Shown here one piece after another: positions 5,779 to 12,843 of a stretch of DNA of 13,463 bases (position 1 is its first letter; each line of letters starts with the position of its first letter). This DNA is from Streptosporangiaceae bacterium (GTDB lineage: Bacteria > Actinomycetota > Actinomycetes > Streptosporangiales > Streptosporangiaceae), in the NCBI GenBank assembly GCA_030052355.1, contig JASIGS010000077.1, forward strand, positions 1 through 13,463, in the 5' to 3' direction. The notes under the pieces are model-generated. The model did not search any database and was not told where the DNA came from. It was given only the letters and a program-made list of their open reading frames with translations. The position numbers were made by a program, and so were the translations under genes.

Positions 5779-6693
5779 TCACGCGTGGCCGGTCGTCCCG
5801 GACGCTGTGTAGATGGCTGCCGTCGCGGCAGGCAATGGGCGGAAGCCTGCGCGCTGGTACAGGTCCCTGTCGTTGCCGACCTTGAGCCGCCGGCAGCCGA
5901 AGGCCGCGAGACCGTCGAGGCCCACGGCGATCAGGTGGCTGGCGATACCGATGCCCTGGTGTGCCTGCTCGGTACGCATCGGCTCGATCAGCCCCACTCC
6001 GGTGACCGGGTCAGGCCAGAACAGGCCGTACCCGGCAACCTGCCCGTCGGGCGCCTCCACCATGAGGTCCAGGTCAGGCGTGTACAGCGAGCACGCGCGC
6101 AACCGGGATTCCACATCGCTGCCGTTGCGCGCGGTCAGCGCGTGAGCCCGGTCGGGAGCCTCGGCGCGGGACAAGACGCGGTACCCAGGAGCAAGGCGCG
6201 GGACCGGCTGGCGGCTCGCAGCTTCCAGCCAGCAGGACAACACGCCGTGCTCGTCCGCCAGCACGTACCCCGCACCGGTGAGCTCGGCGATGGCGATGGG
6301 GTTGTCCTGCCGGACCACGAACTCGGCGCGCACGCCCAGGTCGCTGGCGCGGCTGATCGCGGCTCGCCACACCTCGCGCTCGAAAGCCTGATCGTCGGGC
6401 AGCACCAGCACATCGCACTGCACGCTGTGCCCGAAGTCCGTGGCTATGAAGGCAGCCACCGGCTTGCCGTCCTCGTCGAGCCAGAACAGCTGGCCAGCCC
6501 GGTCGGTTGGCCGTTCCTCGCGATGCCACCACTGAACGTCGGCGGCCTCCCAGACCCCGCCTTCGGCGGACGCCAGCCGCATCCGCTGCAGCAGCGTTGT
6601 CGCCAGTTCCAGGTACCGCGGGTCATCGCCGGCCACGATCATTTTCTGGGCTCTCACGATCCCATCGTCTCTGGGTGCCGGGACCCCGGCCAT
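5779..6693 (-). CDS. GNAT family N-acetyltransferase (two GNAT-like halves)
   Basis: 304-aa protein with two GNAT-type modules. The N-terminal half (about 25-158) keeps the secondary-structure pattern (QLFWLDEDGKPVAAFIATD, then FVVRQDNPIAIAELTGAGY) but lacks a clear acetyl-CoA loop. The C-terminal half (170-298) has EAPDGQVAGYGLFWPDP and the acetyl-CoA pyrophosphate loop EQAHQGIGIASHL (242-254), then LYQRAGFRPL. So one active and one degenerate domain is likely. The substrate is unknown. It begins 25 bases after the dehydrogenase stop, so they are probably co-transcribed. The start is uncertain: ATG 6693 gives the longest frame; ATG 6642 (MIVAGDDPRYLEL) begins right at the fold and is equally possible, and neither has a good ribosome site. 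Confidence 0.85.
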   Translation of the reverse strand: MAGVPAPRDDGIVRAQKMIVAGDDPRYLELATTLLQRMRLASAEGGVWEAADVQWWHREERPTDRAGQLFWLDEDGKPVAAFIATDFGHSVQCDVLVLPDDQAFEREVWRAAISRASDLGVRAEFVVRQDNPIAIAELTGAGYVLADEHGVLSCWLEAASRQPVPRLAPGYRVLSRAEAPDRAHALTARNGSDVESRLRACSLYTPDLDLMVEAPDGQVAGYGLFWPDPVTGVGLIEPMRTEQAHQGIGIASHLIAVGLDGLAAFGCRRLKVGNDRDLYQRAGFRPLPAATAAIYTASGTTGHA

Positions 6694-6718
6694 CCGTTTT
6701 TGAGCGCGGCGTCCTGGG

Positions 6719-7831
6719 CTAGCTCCCCGCGAACGGCGGCGATGGCGGTTCTCCCCACCAGCTCCGCAGGAACGTGGCGGCGCGCTCGCAAGCTCCCGCG
6801 AGTGGCCCGCTCGGGTGGTTCAGTGCTGCCGAGATGATGACACTGATTCTGCCTGCCACGTCGGCGAGGATCTGGGCCGGCGTGGCCTCCGGAGCTGACC
6901 GGTAGCCGAGCACGGCGCCGGCGTTGCAGACGAAGTCAGGGAGCGCGGCGATCTCGCGGTCGCGCAGGACTTCTGCTCCTGCTCTTGTGTAGGGGACGTT
7001 GGCAGCCGGTGCAATCACGCGAACAGATGGCGCGAGTGACTGCGCTACCTGGCGGCTGATAGCGCCGGGGCGAGCGCCCGGGACGACGACGTCGGCCTCG
7101 GCGGCAAACAACTCGGCTGGCGGAGCGACAGGCCGGCCGTAATGCGCGACGCAGTCGTCGCGGTAGTCGCGGCGCAACTCCAGCAGTCGCTCAACGTCGA
7201 GACCGGCCGGGTCAGCGACGCTCCCGGCGACCGTCGAGATTGCAACGACGCGGCCGCCGCGCCTGGCAACCTCACGCGCCACGCCGCCACCGACCTTTCC
7301 GAAACCCTCGATGGCGGCCGAGCGCCCGCCCCAGTCACCGCCGCCCGCTGCGCGGAGAGCCGTCTCCGCCGCCACCGCTACGCCGTAGCCGGTGAGCAGG
7401 TCCTCGAAGGGCACGCCGTCCACGACGGCGCTGATCGCTCCCGGCGCCGCCCGCCGCTCGCGCAGCGGCGCGAAGTCCTCTTCAGACGTTCCCATGTCCG
7501 GGCCGGTCATGAACCTGCCCGCATCGACCAGCGGGCGAACCTCAGCGCAATAGCGGGCCATCCGTGCGGCTCTCTCGGTGCGATCGCCCGGGTCACCGAC
7601 GACGCCCGCCTTCGCGCCACCGACCCGCGCGCCGAGTGCCGCGAACTTGTAGGTCATGGCGCGCGCGAGCAGTGCGACCTCGGCCACCGTGACGTCCGGC
7701 GCCAGCCGCGTTCCCCCGGCCGAAGTCTCCGCGCCGGGAAGATCGAACACGATGAAGCCGGGCACGGATAGCAACTCGACCGTCTCGGGCTCGTGTTGCT
7801 GGCGTCCGCCTCTCCGAGCCTGACCTGTCAC
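6719..7831 (-). CDS. Glu/Leu/Phe/Val dehydrogenase family protein
   Basis: 370-aa amino-acid dehydrogenase (oxidative deamination of an L-amino acid with NAD(P)). Residues 38-77 carry SAGGTRLAPDVTVAEV, MTYK (Lys62, substrate carboxylate) and GGAKAG (catalytic Lys74); GPDMGTSEEDF (110-120) has the active-site Asp112. The Rossmann domain follows with AIEGFGKVGGGVA (173-185) and the family motif LPDFVCNAGAVLGY near the C-terminus. It is shorter at the N-terminus than typical hexameric glutamate dehydrogenases, so closer in length to Leu/Phe/Val enzymes; specificity cannot be assigned. I chose GTG 7831 because GGAG lies six bases upstream and a promoter/operator lies just beyond. The frame stays open to 7963, but that would place the operator inside the coding region. 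Confidence 0.87.
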   Translation of the reverse strand: MTGQARRGGRQQHEPETVELLSVPGFIVFDLPGAETSAGGTRLAPDVTVAEVALLARAMTYKFAALGARVGGAKAGVVGDPGDRTERAARMARYCAEVRPLVDAGRFMTGPDMGTSEEDFAPLRERRAAPGAISAVVDGVPFEDLLTGYGVAVAAETALRAAGGGDWGGRSAAIEGFGKVGGGVAREVARRGGRVVAISTVAGSVADPAGLDVERLLELRRDYRDDCVAHYGRPVAPPAELFAAEADVVVPGARPGAISRQVAQSLAPSVRVIAPAANVPYTRAGAEVLRDREIAALPDFVCNAGAVLGYRSAPEATPAQILADVAGRISVIISAALNHPSGPLAGACERAATFLRSWWGEPPSPPFAGS

Positions 7832-7860
7832 TGTGAGCTCCGCATCTCTGCTGGTGGATA

Positions 7861-7897
7861 TTGCACCATAATCGGTGCTCTGTACCATTCGGTGCAA
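7861..7897 (-). promoter_or_regulatory. Promoter with palindromic operator for the amino-acid dehydrogenase
   Basis: Minus strand: TTGCAC (-35, 7897-7892), 18 bases, GATTAT (-10, 7873-7868). TTGCACC and GGTGCAA form the outer 7-bp inverted repeat (7891-7897 and 7861-7867), and GCACC-N6-GGTGC (7863-7878) is an inner palindrome over the -10. A further imperfect pair GTACC-N4-GGTGC lies at 7882-7895. Such nested half-sites suggest a dimeric repressor or an Lrp-type regulator; the protein is unknown. Confidence 0.55.
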
Positions 7898-7898
7898 G

Positions 7899-8693
7899 TC
7901 ACCTACGGCGTCCGAGCAGCACCCGCACGGGCACCGGCTCCATGAACGGTGCGTGCGGGGCAACGGCGCTGCGGATCTGGTCCGCGAAGGCCGGCCGCTG
8001 GTCCGGCGGTGGCAGCCTGTGCACAGGCAGCGCGGAATAGACGCCTCCGACGACGTGGTCGAGGTCGAGTTCGTCTGTGTAGTCGTGACGGGTTTCGGTC
8101 ACGTCCAGTCCGGCTTCAGCCATGGTCTCTCGGTAGCGCTGCTGGCTGGCGTCGTCGGTACCGCAGGTCCTGGTGAGAGTCTGGCCCAGCCACTTCTCGA
8201 GAAAGCCGCGCAGAGCCCGCGACCAGGGACTTTCCTGCAGCCACATCGGCGTGCCATTGGTGATCACCGCGATCCCCCCACCAGGACGGAACAGCGGCAC
8301 GAGCCTGCGGATCAGCTCGTCGTACCGCATCCAGTGCAGGGCCTGGCCGACAGTGACCGCACCGACGGGGCGCTTGCCGAGCAGCGCTGCCAGGGCGGGG
8401 ATGTCGGTATCGGCGCCAAGAACCCAGCTCGCGTTCGTGACATCTTGCTCGGCGGCGGCACGCCGGGCGCGGGCCAGCATGTCCGGTTCGGGATCCATTC
8501 CGACGACAGCATGCACCCGGCGGGCGATCGGCAAAGCGAGCTGGCCGGTACCACAGCCAAGGTCGATGACGACGTCCTCGCCGGTCAGGCCGAACGCGCC
8601 GGTGATCCCGTCGATCACGACGGACGGATAGCCCCGCCGGTACTGGTGATAGAAATCGGCGATCTCACCGCCGAAGCCAAGGTCTTCGCTCAC
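7899..8693 (-). CDS. Class I SAM-dependent methyltransferase
   Basis: 264-aa methyltransferase of the Methyltransf_11/25 type. Residues 11-22 (IADFYHQYRRGY) are the usual lead-in helix; motif I is VVIDLGCGTGQLALPIA (41-57), followed by the acidic end of beta-2 in VVGMDPEPDML (63-73). Motif IV-like GAVTVGQALHWM and post-motif LVPLFRPGGGIAVIT come next. The substrate is not predictable; relatives act on small molecules. The start is GTG 8693 (AAGG only one base away, so possibly leaderless or weakly translated). It is separated from the SDR stop by 109 bases and ends next to the dehydrogenase promoter, so the two are not obviously one unit. Confidence 0.9.
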   Translation of the reverse strand: MSEDLGFGGEIADFYHQYRRGYPSVVIDGITGAFGLTGEDVVIDLGCGTGQLALPIARRVHAVVGMDPEPDMLARARRAAAEQDVTNASWVLGADTDIPALAALLGKRPVGAVTVGQALHWMRYDELIRRLVPLFRPGGGIAVITNGTPMWLQESPWSRALRGFLEKWLGQTLTRTCGTDDASQQRYRETMAEAGLDVTETRHDYTDELDLDHVVGGVYSALPVHRLPPPDQRPAFADQIRSAVAPHAPFMEPVPVRVLLGRRR

Positions 8694-8802
8694 ACCTTGA
8701 GAGTCGGGCTTGCTGGCCCGCCGCGACAGCGGTTAAGCGCACCGCGTAAGACCCGGGCTCGACGCGGATGCAGTCGAGGACGTGACCCGGCGACCCGGGT
8801 AC

Positions 8803-9585
8803 TCAGACGTTCGACCTGATGCTGCCGCCATCGACCTGATAGACAGCGCCCGTGATGTAGGACGCCAGCTCCGAAGACAGGAACGCGACGAGGTTGCCCA
8901 GCTCGATGGGTTCACCGAGCCGTCCCATCGGGATCGCCGCCGCCGCCATCCTCAGCCGCTCCGCCCGGGCCGCTTCATCCTCTGCGCCGTGCCCCGCGAG
9001 GATCCGGTCGGTCCGGAACGAGCCAGGCAGCACGAGGTTGATGGTGATCCCGTCGCTGGCCAGTTCCGGCGTGATCGCCTTCATCAGGCCTGCAACGCCT
9101 GGGCGAGTTCCGTTCGAGAGATCGATGTTTCCGACCGGTTGCTTCACCGAGGACGACTGGATGCCGACGATCCGGCCCCACTGCTTGCGTTGCATGTAGG
9201 GCACGACCTCGCGTACGAAACGGACGAAGTTGAGGTTGACGATCTCGAAGGCCCGGCGCCAGTCGTCATCTGTCATGTCCGCGAACTTGCCGATCGCCGG
9301 ACCGCCGGAGTTGTTGACCAGCACGTCGATGCCGCCAAAGCGGTCCGCGGTAGCGGCCACGACGCTGCTGATGCCGTCCGCCGTGGAAAGGTCGGCAGGT
9401 ACTGTGAGCACCTCGGCGCCGGTCTGCGTTCGGATTTCCTCCGCCGCCTTCTCAAGGTCGGCAGCGGTTCTGGCGCAGATCGCGACCTGCGCTCCCTCGC
9501 GCGCGAGCGCGAGGGCAGAGGCTTTCCCCAGCCCCTTGCTCGACGCGGCGACCAGCGCCACCTTGCCAGCCAGGCCTAGATCCAC
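8803..9585 (-). CDS. SDR family oxidoreductase with atypical active site
   Basis: 260-aa short-chain dehydrogenase/reductase-like protein. The cofactor region is VALVAASSKGLGKASALALA (9-28), a variant of TGxxxGxG; D65-L66 and NNSGG (91-95) are in their usual places. The catalytic Ser region is GIQSSSVKQP (141-150). Where classical SDRs have YxxxK, this protein has SNGTR (157-161), so the Tyr and Lys are replaced by Ser and Arg. This pattern is known from a 3-oxoacyl-reductase-like SDR subgroup (BKR_like) with a degenerate tetrad. The C-terminal GAVYQVDGGSIRSNV is canonical. I chose GTG 9585 because GGAGG is five bases upstream; the TTG at 9597 overlaps that site. Confidence 0.9.
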   Translation of the reverse strand: MDLGLAGKVALVAASSKGLGKASALALAREGAQVAICARTAADLEKAAEEIRTQTGAEVLTVPADLSTADGISSVVAATADRFGGIDVLVNNSGGPAIGKFADMTDDDWRRAFEIVNLNFVRFVREVVPYMQRKQWGRIVGIQSSSVKQPVGNIDLSNGTRPGVAGLMKAITPELASDGITINLVLPGSFRTDRILAGHGAEDEAARAERLRMAAAAIPMGRLGEPIELGNLVAFLSSELASYITGAVYQVDGGSIRSNV

Positions 9586-9674
9586 GAAACCCTCCAAGCT
9601 GTCCGGCGAGCAGCACCGCTTGATCGCTGCTGACTCCGCCCGTGACGCGTCGAAGCACCTTACGCCGCGGCGCT

Positions 9675-10100
9675 TCAGGGCTCGGGGATCGCCCCTGCCC
9701 CGGCGCCGTGCGCTTCGCGAGCAGCGACAGCGTCGAACACCCGCCCCCGCAGCAGCTCGTATTCGGCGCGCATGCGTTTGATAGCAGTGTCTGGCGGTCG
9801 GGTAATCGCGACGGCGCCGGTCAGTATTTCCTCGGGGCGGAACTGCTCGCGGGTGAGATCAATCTCCAGGCCGCTCGGCATGCGGTTCCACCAGTGGAAG
9901 TCGACCCGTTCGCCGTTGATGTGTACCTCGGCGCGGACCAGTTCCCCGCCCAGCAAGTCGTTGACCACCAGGGCGACAACGCCGCACTGGCCTCGTGCCG
10001 GGTTCTCTGGATCCCACGGATGGGCGGCGTCCGGCGGGTACGTGTCTGCGCCCCACGAAGACCGAACGATGTGCTCGATGTCTGCCAGCGTCAACGACAT
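9675..10100 (-). CDS. YunG-like family protein (putative Cys/His/Asp fold)
   Basis: 141-aa protein resembling the uncharacterised YunG family of Bacillus. Conserved-looking elements: PWDPENPARGQCGVVALVVN (28-47, Cys39), GGELVRAEVHINGERVDFHWWNR (His69) and SGLEIDLTREQF (Asp81). The Cys-His-Asp order recalls papain/transglutaminase-like folds, but no activity is established; that reading is mine. ATG 10100 precedes LTLADIEHIV, the likely domain start, with AAGG close by; the frame is open further to 10169. It lies 89 bases upstream of the SDR start and 72 bases after the exported protein's stop. Confidence 0.75.
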   Translation of the reverse strand: MSLTLADIEHIVRSSWGADTYPPDAAHPWDPENPARGQCGVVALVVNDLLGGELVRAEVHINGERVDFHWWNRMPSGLEIDLTREQFRPEEILTGAVAITRPPDTAIKRMRAEYELLRGRVFDAVAAREAHGAGAGAIPEP

Positions 10101-10172
10101 ACCTTGCAGTGTTCCACCTGCCGCTGACACCGGCCGGAAACGGGCATCCGGCCTGCGCCTGCGTGACAACGT

Positions 10173-11093
10173 TCAGGGCTGTTGGCAGGCGATGTCGGCC
10201 ACGGCCCAGCCTTGTGCGGCGAGCACGATGACGGCCAGGATCGGCCGGCCACTCCCGGAGTCCATCGTGACGAGGCCGGCCGAGCCGCCCGCGACAACGT
10301 CCGCGGACCGCACCGACACGTCTCGGACGCCGGTGCGGGAGCACAGCAGCGGGTCGTAGCCGAGGGGCCGCCGACCCGACGCGGTCAGCGCTTGCTGCAG
10401 ATAGGCGCTACCCGTCTCAGGTCCCCCCGACAGCCGGGCTTTCAGCTCGTCCGGCATCGAGATCCCCTGCCGGCGTCCCGCCACGTACGCCTCATACAGC
10501 GAAGCTGCCGCGTCCCTGGCGCCTGCGCGCGTCACGTCGCTGCCGCCGATCGCGCAGGTGAGTCCGGTGATCTTGCCGGTGCGCGGCTGGCTGGCAGCGA
10601 TGATGTACAGCGCCTGCTGGGCGGTTCGCCACCGGGCCACCACGACGGCCTGGCCGGCGATCACGCCAGCCTGCTGGTACTGCGGAGCCGCGGTCCAGGG
10701 CACGCCGCATCCCGGCGGGCCGGCAGAATCCGGGGATGCCTCCAGGATCGGTACGTACCAGGTCGCGACGCGCGCGCGGATCAGCGCGTCGACCGCCGCC
10801 TTACCGTGCGCGGCCGCCTGCGGGTAGGCGCGGAAGAAGGCCTCGACGTTGGCGATCGCGGCCGCTTCCGAACCGGTGGCGGCAGTAGCCGAAGAGCGGC
10901 TGGGGCTCGGCGAGGCCACCAGAGCCAGACGGCGGCCGCGGCCTGATGAGGATGCCTCGGGCCGGCCGCGACTGGCCGGGTGCCCGGCAGCACCGAGCAG
11001 CAGCCCGGCGGTCACCCCGGCCGCCGCGACCACGACTCCCGCCATGACCGTGGCGGTTATGATCACGCGTCTCGTGCGACTTCGCCCGGGCAC
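10173..11093 (-). CDS. Membrane-anchored or exported protein of unknown function
   Basis: 306-aa protein that I do not recognise. The N-terminus is RSRTRR followed by one hydrophobic segment (about residues 10-36, VIITATVMAGVVVAAAGV). A Ser/Pro/Gly/Arg-rich linker follows (about 38-75), then an extracytoplasmic domain with four Cys residues (GPPGCGVPW, GLTCAIGG, LLCSRTG, IACQQP), enough for two disulfides. There is no lipobox. I chose GTG 11093 (GGAGG four bases upstream); GTG 11108 is in frame and would add five residues. The weak pattern VEAFFRAYP...ATWYVP could indicate an NTF2-like fold, but I would not assign it. More than 200 bases separate it from the sigma locus. Confidence 0.75.
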   Translation of the reverse strand: MPGRSRTRRVIITATVMAGVVVAAAGVTAGLLLGAAGHPASRGRPEASSSGRGRRLALVASPSPSRSSATAATGSEAAAIANVEAFFRAYPQAAAHGKAAVDALIRARVATWYVPILEASPDSAGPPGCGVPWTAAPQYQQAGVIAGQAVVVARWRTAQQALYIIAASQPRTGKITGLTCAIGGSDVTRAGARDAAASLYEAYVAGRRQGISMPDELKARLSGGPETGSAYLQQALTASGRRPLGYDPLLCSRTGVRDVSVRSADVVAGGSAGLVTMDSGSGRPILAVIVLAAQGWAVADIACQQP

Positions 11094-11108
11094 CGCGCCT
11101 CCACTCAC

Positions 11109-11316
11109 TAGTCATCCAGTACGACGGAACAACTGGCCAAAGGTTGCGCGCTAACTCAGCCCATCGCAGGGAGCGTCACTTCCCGCCGAGAACGGCCGCC
11201 AGCCCGGCCGCAGCGGCCGGTCTAACCGCGCCCATGCCGTTCGCGTGGACCGTCGGGCGGCACGTTCCCTTCCATATACAGCCCTGGCTGACGCTGATCA
11301 GGATCTGAGGCACCGG
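11109..11316. other. 208-base intergenic region without a recognisable gene
   Basis: It lies between the exported-protein gene and the stop of the sigma/BFN gene, both minus strand. Apart from one GC-rich hairpin at 11204-11220 I see no RNA gene, no small ORF with a ribosome site, and no clear promoter for the exported-protein gene. Confidence 0.5.
11204..11220 (-). terminator. GC-rich perfect hairpin downstream of the sigma/BFN gene
   Basis: CCGGCCGC-A-GCGGCCGG is an 8-1-8 perfect inverted repeat (a 7-bp stem with a 3-base loop) 97 bases past the sigma/BFN stop. No U-tract. Possible terminator of the sigma/BFN unit. Confidence 0.35.
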
Positions 11317-12843
11317 CTATGCGAGCCGAAGCTCAGGGTTACGCAGCTCGATCCTGCCGGGGCCGGCGAGGAACACGCCGAATACGACGGCGTCGGTGTC
11401 CGCTGGCACGTGGGCGGACACCCGGCGCGGTACCCAGGCCGGGTCAGCGGGCACCTCGGTGACGTTGTTGTCGGGATCGGCGAAGGCGGCCTGCTCGGTC
11501 AGCGGACCGCGGATGGGCCGTCCCTCCTTGACCCGCAGGAACAGTCCCGCCCGGCCGTCGGGAACCCGGAACTCGCCGCAGAACACCACCGTGGAGCCTC
11601 GGTAGTCGTCGGCGTAGACCTCCTGACCGAGCATGGCGAATCCGGCGGGCTCTGGCACTGCCGACGCGACCGTCGCGGTTCCCTCCCCGGCGACGCACTC
11701 ATAGTCGTGCCAGCGCGAGTCGCTGACGTTCGCGCTGAAGCTGCCTCCGAATAGCCAGCCGTCGAGGCCGTCGGCGAAGTTCGCGTTGCGCGGCGAGTAC
11801 CGAGGTCGCCGGAGTCGCGCCGAAACGGGCCCGCCGGGTCCGGGCGCAGCTCTGACCAAACCGCCGCCCGGCCCCGCCTCAAGGACCGGAGTCGTCCCCG
11901 CGGGAACGGCAAGCCGGTCCATCACCGTGTCCGCCACGCGGATGGGAGCGCGGGCCGCGATCGCAATGGCGAGTCCCTCGACGAGCCGCACGGTGACCTG
12001 CCGGGAACCCGCTGAGCCGGTCACCCCTATCCGGGCAGCGGCCACCTCGGGGCCTAGCTCGCCGATCTCCACCCCGGTCACGCTGGCGCCGAGTGCTCGC
12101 AGCACGCGGGCCGTGAGCCCATCTGCGGTCTGATCGGGTTCGGGCCGCAGAAGCCGCTGCAGGCGGAACCCATCATGGTTGAGGAACCACAGCGGCAGCT
12201 CCCGGCCGCCCGCGTCGTCGGTGAGGAGGACGAGGTGCGTGGGGCGAAATGGGCTATTCCGGTACTGTCGGCCGGCGTGGGTGATCCGGACGGTAGCCAT
12301 CGACGGCCTCCTGGCGGCGGGCACGAGATCGGGGCGATGCTTGGTGAGGTAGGCCCGCATTCTGCGGCGGGCCTTGTGCAACCTCGCTCTCGTCGCGCCC
12401 TCGCCTGCCTCGCCGTCGGCGTAATAGCGCAGAACTACGGTGCGACGCTCTTCGGCCGGAAGCTCCGCCATCGCTGACCGGAGCGCGTCAGCCCGGTCGA
12501 TGTCGTCCGCCGATGGCACCCCGTCATTGGCGACCGGGTGCAGCGGCTCTGGCCAGTCGGGCAGCAGCGTGGGCTGGCCGCGGCGCCGCAGTCCGTGGCA
12601 GACGTTGGCCGTGATGCCCGCCAGCCAGGCGGCGAACCGGTCGGGGTCGCGGAGCTGGTCAAGCGCGATAAACGCGCGCAGGAACGCCTCCTGCATGACG
12701 TCGTCAGTGTCGCTCAGGTTGGCGCACAGCTGTTTCGCCCGCGCGCGGACCATGGGCTGGTGCCTCTCGACGAGCAGGCGGAACGCCACCTCGTCACCGT
12801 CGCGCGCAAGGAGCACCAGCTCGCCGTCACTGATGTCAGGCAT
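11317..12843 (-). CDS. ECF-like sigma factor fused to BFN/DUF151-like and C-terminal beta-sandwich-like domains
   Basis: 508-aa three-part protein. Residues 5-90 are sigma region 2 (DEVAFRLLVERHQP; DTDDVMQEAFLRAFIALDQL; RFAAWLAGITANVCHGLRRR). Region 4 (about 117-175) has LPAEERRTVVLRYYADG and GATRARLHKARRRMR but lacks about 10 residues between them, the first part of the DNA-binding HTH. Residues 182-312 resemble the bifunctional-nuclease domain: HLVLLTDDAGGRELPLWF, VLRALGASVTGVEIGELG, and AIAIAARAPIRVADTVMDRL. The usual PIWIG and SDAIALA signatures are altered (PLWFL; VEGLAIA), so nuclease activity is doubtful. Residues 347-508 form a C-terminal domain (PRNANFADGLDGW ... GPGRIELRNPELRLA) that I take as a carbohydrate-binding-like beta-sandwich. 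It overlaps the upstream paralogue by 8 bases (ATGCCTGA). A possible second start lies at 12300. No anti-sigma gene is seen. Confidence 0.85.
   Translation of the reverse strand: MPDISDGELVLLARDGDEVAFRLLVERHQPMVRARAKQLCANLSDTDDVMQEAFLRAFIALDQLRDPDRFAAWLAGITANVCHGLRRRGQPTLLPDWPEPLHPVANDGVPSADDIDRADALRSAMAELPAEERRTVVLRYYADGEAGEGATRARLHKARRRMRAYLTKHRPDLVPAARRPSMATVRITHAGRQYRNSPFRPTHLVLLTDDAGGRELPLWFLNHDGFRLQRLLRPEPDQTADGLTARVLRALGASVTGVEIGELGPEVAAARIGVTGSAGSRQVTVRLVEGLAIAIAARAPIRVADTVMDRLAVPAGTTPVLEAGPGGGLVRAAPGPGGPVSARLRRPRYSPRNANFADGLDGWLFGGSFSANVSDSRWHDYECVAGEGTATVASAVPEPAGFAMLGQEVYADDYRGSTVVFCGEFRVPDGRAGLFLRVKEGRPIRGPLTEQAAFADPDNNVTEVPADPAWVPRRVSAHVPADTDAVVFGVFLAGPGRIELRNPELRLA
12298..12312 (-). 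promoter_or_regulatory. Internal ribosome binding site and ATG at the sigma/BFN junction
   Basis: AGGAGG (12312-12307), six bases, ATG (12300-12298), in frame with the 508-aa ORF at Met182. This is the best Shine-Dalgarno in the window. It would yield a 327-aa BFN plus C-terminal-domain protein without the sigma part, whose 181 residues are a normal ECF sigma length. Either two genes fused by loss of a stop, or a gene with dual translation starts. Confidence 0.65.

Noticed and set aside
5785..6837. 350-codon plus-strand open frame opposite the acetyltransferase
   Set aside because: It is the antisense of a clear GNAT gene, with Arg/Gly/Val-rich composition and no recognisable domain; typical high-GC shadow frame.
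8730..8746. Small hairpin GCGGT-N7-ACCGC between the SDR and methyltransferase genes
   Set aside because: Only 5 bp of stem and no U-tract; expected by chance in such GC-rich DNA.
7875..8819. 314-codon plus-strand open frame opposite the methyltransferase
   Set aside because: Antisense shadow of a gene with canonical SAM-binding motifs; no domain and no ribosome site.
11317..12843. Idea that the sigma factor here is the ECF41 that reads the AhpD-like promoter
   Set aside because: It has no SnoaL-like C-terminal domain; its extension is BFN-like, and its region 4 is incomplete.
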